Positions 50,768 through 58,245 of a DNA stretch of 64,000 nucleotides are shown here, in pieces. Both the position numbers and the translations under genes were made by a program. Source of the DNA: Alkalicoccus urumqiensis. Lineage in GTDB: Bacteria > Bacillota > Bacilli > Bacillales > Salisediminibacteriaceae. The stretch spans positions 62,001 to 126,000 of the forward strand of contig NZ_PVNS01000003.1 in the NCBI RefSeq assembly GCF_002993335.1. The letters are read 5' to 3'. The notes under the pieces are model-generated. The model was not told the origin of the DNA, searched no databases, and saw only the letters and a list, made by a program, of their open reading frames with translations. Position 1 is the first letter of the stretch, and each line of letters starts with the position of its first letter.

Positions 50768-52168
50768 ATGCAGACGTTTATCGAGGAGGACTTTTTGTTA
50801 AAAGGGGAGACGGCGAAGAAGCTGTACCATGACTATGCGAAGGATCTGCCGATTATCGATTTTCATAATCACCTCGTTCCGGAGGAGCTTCTCACAGATC
50901 GATCGTTCTCCAATCTGACTGACGTATGGCTCGGCGGGGACCACTACAAATGGCGGGCGATGCGCACGCATGGAGTCGAGGAATCGCTTATCTCCGGCAG
51001 CGCGGATCCGAAAGCGAAGTTCGACGCGTGGGCGGATACGGTACCGAATCTGATCGGGAACCCGCTCTACCACTGGACGCACCTGGAGCTGTCCCGTTAC
51101 TTCGATATAAATAGTTTGTTGAACAATCAAACGAAAGATGATATTTACGAAAAAACAGCCGAGATGCTTTCTTCGGGCGGCGTGACGACGCATTCGGTTC
51201 TGAAAAAAAGCCGTGTGGAATTTCTCGGTACGACAGACGATCCGGCGGACCCGCTCGATACGCATCGGAAGCTCCAGCAGGCGGACGTTCCGTTTACCGC
51301 AGCGCCGTCGTTTCGGGCGGACCAGGCGATCCATCCGGAAAAACCGACGTTTCTATCGTGGGTCGAAAAGCTTGGCAATATACAGCAGAAGCCGATTGAA
51401 ACGTACGATGATTTTCTCGAAGCGCTGTCGGAACGAATCGATGCGTTCGATGCGGCAGGCTGCCGTGCATCCGATCACGGAATCAACCGCATGTTTTATA
51501 AGGAGACCGGCGACCGCGAGGCAGCGGCGTTGTTTTCCCGGAGGCTTTACGGCGGGGTGCTGAATGAGGAGGAAGCGGAGAAGCTGAAGACGCACACGAT
51601 GCTGTTCCTCGGTGAGAAGTATGCGGAGAAGGGCTGGGCGATGCAGCTGCATATCGGGCCGCTGCGCAACAATTATACGAAGAAGTTCCATGAGATCGGG
51701 GCGGACAGCGGCTTTGATTCGATTGGGGATGCGCCGGTGGCTGAGCCGCTTGCGGCGCTTCTGGACCGGCTGGCCTCGAAGGAGGCGCTGCCGAAGACGG
51801 TGCTGTTTACGCTCAATCCGAGGGATAATCCGGTGCTTGCGGCGATGGCGGGCAACTACCAGGAGGGCGGCATTCCGGGCAAGGTGCAGTTCGGGACGGC
51901 GTGGTGGCATAACGATCATGAGGCCGGCATGATTGATCAGATGACGGCGCTTGCCAGTATCGGGGTTATCCGCCACTTTATCGGGATGCTGACGGATTCG
52001 CGGAGTGTGCTGTCGATGTCGAGGCATGAATATTTCCGCCGGCTGCTGTCGAGTCTGATCGGCGGCTGGGTGGACGATGGCAAGGCGCCGAATGATGAAG
52101 CGCTGTTGAAGGAGTATATCGAAGGTATCTGCTACAAGAATGCGAAAGCGTATTTCAATTTAACGTAA
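50768..52168 (+). CDS. uxaC: Glucuronate isomerase
   Basis: A 466-residue enzyme converting glucuronate to fructuronate (and galacturonate to tagaturonate). ATG 50768 follows GGGGGTGACACAC. Diagnostic parts: LPIIDFHNHLVPEELLTDRS near residue 25-45, WLGGDHYKWRAMRTHGVEE, and near the C-terminus GTAWWHNDHEAGMIDQMTAL and LTDSRSVLSMSRHEYFRRLL. The length is typical. It heads an operon of four catabolic genes with 15-nt or shorter gaps. Confidence 0.96.
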   Translation: MQTFIEEDFLLKGETAKKLYHDYAKDLPIIDFHNHLVPEELLTDRSFSNLTDVWLGGDHYKWRAMRTHGVEESLISGSADPKAKFDAWADTVPNLIGNPLYHWTHLELSRYFDINSLLNNQTKDDIYEKTAEMLSSGGVTTHSVLKKSRVEFLGTTDDPADPLDTHRKLQQADVPFTAAPSFRADQAIHPEKPTFLSWVEKLGNIQQKPIETYDDFLEALSERIDAFDAAGCRASDHGINRMFYKETGDREAAALFSRRLYGGVLNEEEAEKLKTHTMLFLGEKYAEKGWAMQLHIGPLRNNYTKKFHEIGADSGFDSIGDAPVAEPLAALLDRLASKEALPKTVLFTLNPRDNPVLAAMAGNYQEGGIPGKVQFGTAWWHNDHEAGMIDQMTALASIGVIRHFIGMLTDSRSVLSMSRHEYFRRLLSSLIGGWVDDGKAPNDEALLKEYIEGICYKNAKAYFNLT

Positions 52169-52182
52169 AGGAGCGGGTTAAT

Positions 52183-53232
52183 ATGGAAATGAGTTTCCGC
52201 TGGTATGGCGACGATGATCCGGTGACGCTGGAGAATATCCGGCAGATTCCGGATATGAAGGGGATTGTGTCCGCGATTTACGACATTCCGGCCGGCGGGG
52301 TGTGGCCGTATGACCGGATTATGCAGCTGAAGGAAAAGGTGGAGCAGCACGGGATGCGTCTCAACGTGATTGAGAGTGTGCCGGTGCATGAAGACATTAA
52401 GATGGGGAAACCGGCGCGGGAGACATGGATCGAGAATTACAAACAGACGATCCGGAACTTGTCGAAAGCCGGTATTAAAACGATCTGCTACAACTTTATG
52501 CCGGTGTTTGACTGGACCCGTTCGGAAATGGCCGCGGCGCTTCCGGATGGATCGAACTCGCTGAAATACGACGAGGATACGCTGAAGGATATCGATCCGT
52601 TAAGCGGGCAGCTGACGCTTCCGGGGTGGGATCTTTCCTACCAGACCGATGAACTGCAGGCGATTATGGACGGGTACAAAGAAATTGACGAGGATCAGCT
52701 GATGGACAACCTGGTGTACTTTCTCGAGCGCATCATTCCCGTGGCGGAAGAGGAGGACGTGCTCATGGCGATCCACCCGGACGATCCGCCGTGGCGCATC
52801 TTTGATCTGCCGCGCGTCATCAACGGCAATACGCGGATCAAGGAAATGCTCACCCGCGTGGACAGCCCGAGTAACGGAATCACGTTCTGTACCGGTTCGT
52901 ACGGCGCCGATCCGGAAAACGACCTTCTGGAAATTATCGAAACGGCAGAAGGACGGATTCACTTTGTCCACGCCCGGAACGTGAAGCGGATGAAAAGCGG
53001 CTATTCGTTTCAGGAAACGGCACACTCGATTCATGCCGGCTCCATTGATATGGTCGCCGTTTTGGAGAAGCTTCATGAAGTCGGGTTTGACGGACCGATC
53101 CGTCCGGACCACGGCCGCATGATCTGGGGAGAGACGGGGCGGCCGGGCTATGGATTATACGACCGCGCGCTCGGTGCCACGTATTTGAACGGAATCATCC
53201 ACACTCTACAAAAAAAGGAGAATGCCCAATGA
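52183..53232 (+). CDS. uxuA: Mannonate dehydratase
   Basis: A 349-residue TIM-barrel enzyme that dehydrates D-mannonate to 2-keto-3-deoxygluconate. It has EMSFRWYGDDDPVTLENIRQ, FMPVFDWTRSEMA, MAIHPDDPPWRIFDLPRV, TFCTGSYGADPEND and RPDHGRMIWGE, all family landmarks; His and Cys there hold the metal. The start follows AAAGGAGCGGGTTAAT. Its stop overlaps the next gene's ATG by 4 nt, showing coupling with the SDR enzyme. Confidence 0.96.
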   Translation: MEMSFRWYGDDDPVTLENIRQIPDMKGIVSAIYDIPAGGVWPYDRIMQLKEKVEQHGMRLNVIESVPVHEDIKMGKPARETWIENYKQTIRNLSKAGIKTICYNFMPVFDWTRSEMAAALPDGSNSLKYDEDTLKDIDPLSGQLTLPGWDLSYQTDELQAIMDGYKEIDEDQLMDNLVYFLERIIPVAEEEDVLMAIHPDDPPWRIFDLPRVINGNTRIKEMLTRVDSPSNGITFCTGSYGADPENDLLEIIETAEGRIHFVHARNVKRMKSGYSFQETAHSIHAGSIDMVAVLEKLHEVGFDGPIRPDHGRMIWGETGRPGYGLYDRALGATYLNGIIHTLQKKENAQ

Positions 53233-54080
53233 CATTACCTCTGCAGGTAGATCTGACCGGACGTGTTGTGGCGATTACAGGCGGGAGCGGCGTGCTCGGC
53301 TCGGTGATGAGTGAAGCGCTCGCGGAAGCCGGCGCCAAAATTGCCGTGCTTGCCATCGATCAGGAGGCGAACGACCGCGTCGTCCGTGCCATCGAGGAAA
53401 AGGGCGGCACGGCGAAAGGATATATTGCCGATGTGCTGAGTAAAGAGGGGCTGGAAGAGACACGCGCAGCTATTCATCAGGATCTTGGACCGGTGGACAT
53501 TTTAATTAACGGCGCCGGCGGCAACAGTCCGAAAGCGACGACGACAAACGAGCAGCTTTCGCTCGAAGATATGAAGGACAGCGAGCAGCGGACATTTTTT
53601 GACCTGGATTCAGGAGCCGTGGAAAAGCTGTTTCAGCTGAACTTTATCGGTACGCTGCTGCCGACGCAGGTGTTCGCCCAGGATATGGTCGGCAAGGATC
53701 ACGCGGCGATCATCAACATTTCGTCGATGAACGCGTACCGCCCGCTGACGAAGATCCCGGCCTACAGCGGGGCGAAAGCGGCCATCAGCAACTTCACGCA
53801 GTGGCTTTCGACGTACTTCGCCGAAGTCGGCATCCGCGTCAATGCGATCGCACCGGGCTTTTTCCTGACGGCGCAGAACCGTGAGCTGCTGCTGGATGAA
53901 AACGGCGATTACACCGAGCGGGCGCAGAAGATTATCGAGCATACGCCGCAGCACCGGTTCGGCGAGCCGGACGAGCTTCTCGGCACGCTGCTCTGGCTGC
54001 TGGAGCCGAAAGCGTCCGGCTTCGTCAACGGCATCGTCGTACCGATCGACGGCGGCTTCTCCGCCTACTCGGGCGTCTAG
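53229..54080 (+). CDS. SDR family D-mannonate oxidoreductase (fructuronate reductase)
   Basis: A 283-residue short-chain dehydrogenase. The Rossmann motif is AITGGSGVLGSVM (about 17-29), followed by INGAGGNSPKA. The catalytic tetrad has Ser in NISSMNAYRP and Tyr-x3-Lys in YSGAKAAISNF (near 175). The C-terminal GFVNGIVVPIDGGFSAYSG is typical of the SDR-type mannonate oxidoreductases (YjmF/UxuB-like) found in Bacillus hexuronate operons. It would reduce fructuronate to mannonate, filling the step between UxaC and UxuA. Confidence 0.88.
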   Translation: MTLPLQVDLTGRVVAITGGSGVLGSVMSEALAEAGAKIAVLAIDQEANDRVVRAIEEKGGTAKGYIADVLSKEGLEETRAAIHQDLGPVDILINGAGGNSPKATTTNEQLSLEDMKDSEQRTFFDLDSGAVEKLFQLNFIGTLLPTQVFAQDMVGKDHAAIINISSMNAYRPLTKIPAYSGAKAAISNFTQWLSTYFAEVGIRVNAIAPGFFLTAQNRELLLDENGDYTERAQKIIEHTPQHRFGEPDELLGTLLWLLEPKASGFVNGIVVPIDGGFSAYSGV

Positions 54081-54091
54081 GAGCGGACCGG

Positions 54092-54718
54092 ATGTTTTCC
54101 CACCGGATTTATACAGACATGCTCCGCGGAAAACTCGCCGTCGTCATCCGCGGAGCGGATAAAGAAGAAGCGGTACGTACCGCGGAAGCCTGCTATGCTG
54201 GCGGGATCCGTCTTCTGGAGATGGCGTTTACGAACCCGGATGCCCCGGACATCATCCGGGAGGTGAAACGCCGTTTTCCGAAGGCGGTCGTCGGTGCAGG
54301 GACGGTCCTCGACAGTGAAACAGCGGCGCAGGCAGTGGCTGCGGGGGCCCAGTTTATCGTCAGCCCGTCGTTTCAGGAAGCATCGGCCCGGTTCTGCCAC
54401 CGGTACGACATACCGTACCTGCCGGGGTGCATGACGATTCAGGAAATGGTGACGGCAATGGAGCACGGGGTGAAGGTCGTCAAGCTGTTCCCCGGCAGTG
54501 CCTTTACGCCGGATTTCATCAAAAACGTGAAGCAGCCGCTTCCGCAGGTGTCGATCATGCCAACCGGCGGCATTACGCTGGAAAACGTAAACGACTGGTT
54601 CGCCGCAGGAGCGGTGCTGGCCGGTGTCGGCGGGGACATCACGCGCGGAGCGGGGGACGGCGATTTCGCCGCCGTACGCACGAAGGCAGAAGCGTTTGTG
54701 AAACAGGTACACGGATAA
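54092..54718 (+). CDS. eda: KDPG aldolase
   Basis: A 208-residue class I aldolase that splits 2-keto-3-deoxy-6-phosphogluconate into pyruvate and glyceraldehyde-3-phosphate. VVGAGTVLDSETA and the Schiff-base lysine in GVKVVKLFPGSAF (near residue 130) are present. MPTGGITLENVNDW and GVGGDITRGAG form the phosphate site. The start follows GGAGCGGACCGG. It ends the uxaC operon and the pathway; a strong terminator follows. Confidence 0.95.
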   Translation: MFSHRIYTDMLRGKLAVVIRGADKEEAVRTAEACYAGGIRLLEMAFTNPDAPDIIREVKRRFPKAVVGAGTVLDSETAAQAVAAGAQFIVSPSFQEASARFCHRYDIPYLPGCMTIQEMVTAMEHGVKVVKLFPGSAFTPDFIKNVKQPLPQVSIMPTGGITLENVNDWFAAGAVLAGVGGDITRGAGDGDFAAVRTKAEAFVKQVHG

Positions 54719-54723
54719 GTTGG

Positions 54724-54764
54724 AACAGCCCGCGGCGGGAGTGCGCACCGCGGGCTGTTTTTTT
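54724..54764 (+). terminator. Terminator of the uxaC-eda operon
   Basis: AACAGCCCGCGG pairs with CCGCGGGCTGTT and is followed by TTTTT. Confidence 0.9.
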
Positions 54765-54805
54765 GTTGGTGGAGGGGGCGGCAGCGTCGGTTTACGGCGG
54801 TTTCG

Positions 54806-54950
54806 TTGCGGTCTTCGCCGGTCGTATGGCGGTGTCGGCGCTGATCGTAGCGATCTTGAAGGCCGGCGTGGCGATCTCGGGCGCAGGTGTGGCGGTCTGA
54901 GCTGCTGTCGTGGCGGTCCTGCTTCCTGCTGTGGCGATCTTACCGGCATC
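54806..54950 (-). repeat. 21-nt spaced repeat array (class A), seven units
   Basis: Plus-strand complements of the class A motif start at 54806, 54827, 54848, 54869, 54890, 54911 and 54932, all 21 nt apart. About 100 bp (from 54800) are close to identical with the array at 37619, so the two are dispersed copies. This copy has lost the first two units and lacks the 19-nt step. It starts right behind the eda terminator; the rest of the 300-bp convergent gap to paiA is featureless. Confidence 0.85.
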
Positions 54951-55020
54951 TGCTGAATGACCGGCCGCCGGGGAACCCGCGGCGGCCCATCTGCCTTCAA
55001 GCGGTTATACGGATTTTCTC

Positions 55021-55536
55021 TTACAGATCCACCGCATACAAATAATCGGTCTGCTCATCTGTGCCGAGGAAAAAGGAATGGCTGCCGGTTTTTACGAAGC
55101 CGCGGCGTTCGTAAAAGGCGATGGCGTGCTCGTTCTTTTCCCAGACACCGAGCCAGATGCGCTTCATGCCGGCATCACGTGCTTTCTGGAAGGCTTCATC
55201 GAGAAGGAGCCGTCCGAACCCGCGTCCCTGAAAGGCCTGGAGCACGTAGATCCGCTCCACTTCAAGTGCGTCGGCTCCCATCGGCTCCGACTGCGCCCCG
55301 CCGGTATTCAGCTTCAGGTATCCTGCCGGCGCGCTGTTTTCATACAGGAGATAAAAGGACGTGCCGTCTGTTTCCAGCTCGCGCCGCAGCTGTTCTGTGG
55401 AAAACGCACGGCGCAGGTAGGCGTCGAGGTCTTCGGGGGTATTCTGCTCCTGAAACGTTTCCTGAAAGGTTTTTTGGCTGATGGCTGCGAGTGTCTCTAT
55501 GTCCTGTTTGCTGCACGGCTTTAACTCTACTGTCAT
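55021..55536 (-). CDS. paiA: PaiA-type GNAT N-acetyltransferase
   Basis: A 171-residue acetyltransferase that closely follows the pattern of B. subtilis PaiA: KPCSKQDIETLAAISQKTF, then EQNTPEDLDAYLRRAF, GGAQSEPMGADALEVERIYV, the acetyl-CoA loop QGRGFGRLLLDEA, WLGVWEKNEHAIAFYERRGF and HSFFLGTDEQTDYL. PaiA acetylates spermine and spermidine and affects sporulation and degradative enzymes. It is followed upstream by the MarR gene 15 nt away, so both may be co-transcribed. Confidence 0.92.
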   Translation of the reverse strand: MTVELKPCSKQDIETLAAISQKTFQETFQEQNTPEDLDAYLRRAFSTEQLRRELETDGTSFYLLYENSAPAGYLKLNTGGAQSEPMGADALEVERIYVLQAFQGRGFGRLLLDEAFQKARDAGMKRIWLGVWEKNEHAIAFYERRGFVKTGSHSFFLGTDEQTDYLYAVDL

Positions 55537-55550
55537 CCTCGATTCCTCCT

Positions 55551-56003
55551 CTAATATGGACGTTTCTGTCCTTTTTTCACGAGCTCCCAGTCCGATGCGA
55601 TGTTATCGCGTACGCGCTCAAGGTACGCCGACAGCTGCCGGATCTCTTCTTCCGTAAAGCCTTCCAGCGCGGTTTCATTGGAATACGTGTTCTCGCGGAT
55701 AATGAACGGATAGACTTCCTTTCCGCGCGCTGTTGGAAACAGGCGGCGGATTTTTCTGTTTGTTTCATCGGGCTTTTTTTCAATGAATCCGTTTTTCTCC
55801 AGGCTGGCCACGGCACGGGCTGCTGTCGTCCGGTCGACTTTAATCATTTCTGCGAGTTTTTCCTGGATGATGCCCGGGTTTTCGCAGATGCGGACGAGAT
55901 ACAAATACTGGCCTTTGGTCAGCGCCACTTCTTTAAACTCGACGTTGCTGATGGAATCGAGCGCCCTCGCGATGACGCCGATGTCGCGTAAAATATCCTT
56001 CAT
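55551..56003 (-). CDS. MarR family transcriptional regulator
   Basis: A 150-residue winged-helix regulator behind AGAGGAGGAGAGC. The HTH and wing are seen in TKGQYLYLVRICENPGIIQE, MIKVDRTTAARAVASLEKNG and KPDETNRKIRRLFPTARGKE. It diverges from the YczE-like gene across a 94-bp region with two identical 12-bp palindromes, so it probably represses both itself and that gene. The ligand is unknown. Confidence 0.92.
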   Translation of the reverse strand: MKDILRDIGVIARALDSISNVEFKEVALTKGQYLYLVRICENPGIIQEKLAEMIKVDRTTAARAVASLEKNGFIEKKPDETNRKIRRLFPTARGKEVYPFIIRENTYSNETALEGFTEEEIRQLSAYLERVRDNIASDWELVKKGQKRPY

Positions 56004-56022
56004 GCTCTCCTCCTCTGAAAAT

Positions 56023-56082
56023 GTTGCATATGCAACAAAAATAAGCTACACTCAGTGTACGATAATTTTATTGCATATGCAA
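56023..56082. promoter_or_regulatory. Twin MarR operator TTGCATATGCAA
   Basis: The perfect palindrome TTGCATATGCAA occurs at 56024-56035 and again at 56071-56082, 47 bp apart centre to centre. They flank the divergent promoter region of the MarR gene and the YczE-like gene. The spacing suggests cooperative control of both directions. Confidence 0.8.
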
Positions 56083-56097
56083 CAAAAAGGAGGAGCT

Positions 56098-56700
56098 ATG
56101 ATTTATGTATATTACGCCGCCGGTCTGCTTCTTTCCGCTGCAGGAGCGTCCCTGACAGTGCGGGCCGATCTCGGAGCGTCCCCGTTCGTTGCCATGCTCG
56201 TCGGCTTGTCCGAAACGATCGGACTCACGCCGGGCAGCTGGGAAGTGGTCATCGCCATCCTGTTAATTACGATAAATGCGCTGCTCAGCCGAAGCCGCCC
56301 TGAAGCAGCCGGCATCATCACTGCGCTGCTAATGGGCATCGGCCTCGACAGCGGATTGTACGTGCTGCAGCAGTTTCCCGAGCCTGCCGGAATGATGCAG
56401 CAGACTACTGCATTCGCCGCCGGTCTGCTGCTGCTTGCCTGCGGCACCGCTGTCTACCTGACGACGCGCGTCGCTCCCGTGCCGGACGACCGCTTCATTC
56501 TTCTCATCCAGCAGCGCGCAGACACGACTGTTTTCCGCTCCCGCACCGCCGTCTACATCGGCTTTCTCGTTCTCGCCCTTCTCCTCGGCGGACCGATCGG
56601 TGCCGGCACGCTCGTCACCGTCGCCTTCAGCGGCATGCTCGTCCACCACTTCATGCCTCTGGCCGCCAGGGCCCCGGCGATACAAAAAAGCCTCCCTTAA
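56098..56700 (+). CDS. YczE/YitT-like integral membrane protein
   Basis: A 200-residue membrane protein starting behind AAGGAGGAGCT. It has five to six hydrophobic segments; GASLTVRADLGASPF near the first loop is a hallmark of YczE/YyaS proteins, and RVAPVPDDRF is the usual cytoplasmic loop. The exact transport role of this family is not established. The divergent MarR gene and twin operators point to induction by a small molecule. Confidence 0.82.
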   Translation: MIYVYYAAGLLLSAAGASLTVRADLGASPFVAMLVGLSETIGLTPGSWEVVIAILLITINALLSRSRPEAAGIITALLMGIGLDSGLYVLQQFPEPAGMMQQTTAFAAGLLLLACGTAVYLTTRVAPVPDDRFILLIQQRADTTVFRSRTAVYIGFLVLALLLGGPIGAGTLVTVAFSGMLVHHFMPLAARAPAIQKSLP

Positions 56701-56709
56701 ACGAGAAGA

Positions 56710-56731
56710 GGCGGCAGAAATGTCTGCCGCC
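56710..56731. terminator. Hairpin between convergent genes
   Basis: GGCGGCAGA pairs perfectly with TCTGCCGCC. No long T run follows on either side, so it is a weaker terminator candidate. Confidence 0.45.
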
Positions 56732-56738
56732 CTTGATC

Positions 56739-56981
56739 TCATGACTTGTTTTTCAGCTTCGCTCTCATCCGCTCATATTCCTCTTCCGAAAGCTCTCCGC
56801 GCGCGTACCGTTTTTCTAAAATCTGCTCCGCGGACTCTTCGTTCCGCCCGGCAGAAGAAGACGATCCTTTTGCAGCAATCGACCAGATCAGATACACAAT
56901 CAGCGCGGTGAAAAGCAGGAAAAAGAAAAATCCAAATCCCATAAACCCGCCGAACCAGTTTCCCATGGATCCATCCATCAT
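56739..56981 (-). CDS. SHOCT domain membrane protein
   Basis: An 80-residue protein; the ATG at 56981 lies behind AGGAGGGGTTCGT. A Gly/Phe-rich N-terminus (NWFGGFMGFGFFFFLLF) leads into a single span ending near residue 35. The C-terminal SHOCT motif is clear: SAEQILEKRYARGELSEEEY. SHOCT domains occur as short oligomerisation or targeting tails. The function is unknown. Confidence 0.85.
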   Translation of the reverse strand: MMDGSMGNWFGGFMGFGFFFFLLFTALIVYLIWSIAAKGSSSSAGRNEESAEQILEKRYARGELSEEEYERMRAKLKNKS

Positions 56982-57280
56982 ACGAACCCCTCCTCCTCTG
57001 CTTCTGTCTTCATTCTCGCAGACAGATATGAAGATTCTGTGTAGAGACGTCGTTTTTACGTTGTTAACAGACATTCTCTATGGTCCAGAAGAAATAAAAG
57101 AGATACGATGCTTCCAATGATGGAATTTCTCCGCTGCCCGACAGAAGCCTGCGTGGGCTTGTCTTAAAGCCGGGAGGACTACCGCTTCACACTATACACA
57201 TTCTATTCTCTCTTTTTTTTGGGAGTTTTCGTAGATGACGGTGCCGGAAAGCGGCAGTTTGATGTCATTCGAAAAACACC

Positions 57281-57453
57281 GGACCAGAAACAGCCGCCCG
57301 CGGACCAGCATGGCTCGTTTTCGGAACACGCCGGCCCTGTATCGGACCAAAAACAGGTTCAACCGGACCAGGCGCTTCGTAACGGACCAACTTCCGTCGA
57401 AATCGGACCAGGTTCTGCACCAAACCGGACCAACTTTCCAGGCCATCGGACCA
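57281..57453 (-). repeat. 21-nt spaced repeat array (class C, GGACCA), nine units
   Basis: GGACCA, with GGAACA once, starts at 57281, 57302, 57323, 57344, 57365, 57384, 57405, 57427 and 57448. Read on the minus strand (TGGTCC) the steps are 21,22,21,19,21,21,21,21, so the 19-nt step again falls between units 4 and 5. The 700-bp region between the SHOCT gene and the PPOX gene holds only this array and the terminator at 57634. Confidence 0.85.
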
Positions 57454-57633
57454 CCGGCCGCCGAAACTTCCGGCGCCCCCTCTGCTCCAAGCCGTCTCCT
57501 GCTCTCGCCCAGCAGTTCTTATGCCCTCTGGATCGTTTACGGCTGCAGGTGCAGGAAGGAAACGGGAACCTGTTCAACAAACCTCTCTTTTCCTTTAAGA
57601 TCAGGTGGTTTCTGCATGGTTTATGTCAGCAGC

Positions 57634-57676
57634 AAAAAGCTTCCGGAAGTCCCATGAGGACCGCCGGAAGCTTTTT
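57634..57676 (-). terminator. Terminator of the PPOX gene
   Basis: AAAAAGCTTCCGG pairs with CCGGAAGCTTTTT around a 17-nt loop. Confidence 0.85.
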
Positions 57677-57688
57677 CTACCTATACTC

Positions 57689-58111
57689 TTACAGATCCAG
57701 GCTCTTCGGTGCTTCGCCTTTTTTGTTCATGAGGCGGATCGAATCCGGCTTGATTTCGAGGAAAATGAGCTCGGGATCCTCTTTGCCGCCGAACCAGTTG
57801 TTCATGTCATCAAACCAGAGATCCTCGACGAGGTTTTTGTCGTCGCGGATGGACGCTGTGCCGGCTACTTCGACGAACTCGTCGCCGATGCCGTCACCCT
57901 GGTAGCCGAGCAGAATGTGGACGTTGTTGTTCTTGTCGATTTCCTCGGCTTTGTGCGTTTCGCGGCTCGTCGGCGTGTACAGCGTTAAATCCTTATTGAG
58001 AAACGTCATGTAGCGGGTATGCGGCTTGTCGTTTTCCACGGTCGCAAGCGTGCCGATCGCATGCTGCTCCATAATCGATTCAATTCGTTCGCGCAGTTGT
58101 TTCTGGTCCAT
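57689..58111 (-). CDS. Pyridoxamine 5'-phosphate oxidase family protein, general stress protein 26-like
   Basis: A 140-residue flavin-binding split-barrel protein behind AAAAGGAGACGATACAC. Landmarks are IGTLATVENDKPHTRYMTFL, LTLYTPTSRETHKAEEI, HILLGYQGDGIGDEFVEVAG and LWFDDMNNWFGGKEDPE. It matches the short general-stress branch of the PPOX fold rather than true PdxH. Such proteins bind FMN or F420-like cofactors; the role in stress is unclear. Confidence 0.9.
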   Translation of the reverse strand: MDQKQLRERIESIMEQHAIGTLATVENDKPHTRYMTFLNKDLTLYTPTSRETHKAEEIDKNNNVHILLGYQGDGIGDEFVEVAGTASIRDDKNLVEDLWFDDMNNWFGGKEDPELIFLEIKPDSIRLMNKKGEAPKSLDL

Positions 58112-58193
58112 GTGTATCGTCTCCTTTTATACGCAGTAGTCGTTCTACACACCCAATTTCCTGTTTTGGGCAGAAGTTAAACAACGTACTGCA

Positions 58194-58222
58194 TAGACCT
58201 TGATGACCTCCTTCGTTATACT
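58194..58222 (+). promoter_or_regulatory. Candidate jet operon promoter
   Basis: TAGACC (58194-58199) and TATACT (58217-58222) are 17 bp apart, 24 nt before the jetA start. The -35 box is imperfect. Confidence 0.5.
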
Positions 58223-58245
58223 AAAACGAGAAGGAGGCGGAACCG

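Noticed and set aside
58141-58199. Sigma-B promoter before the general-stress PPOX gene
   Set aside because: GTTTAA and GGGTGT are seen on the minus strand, but 22 nt apart, too far for sigma-B.
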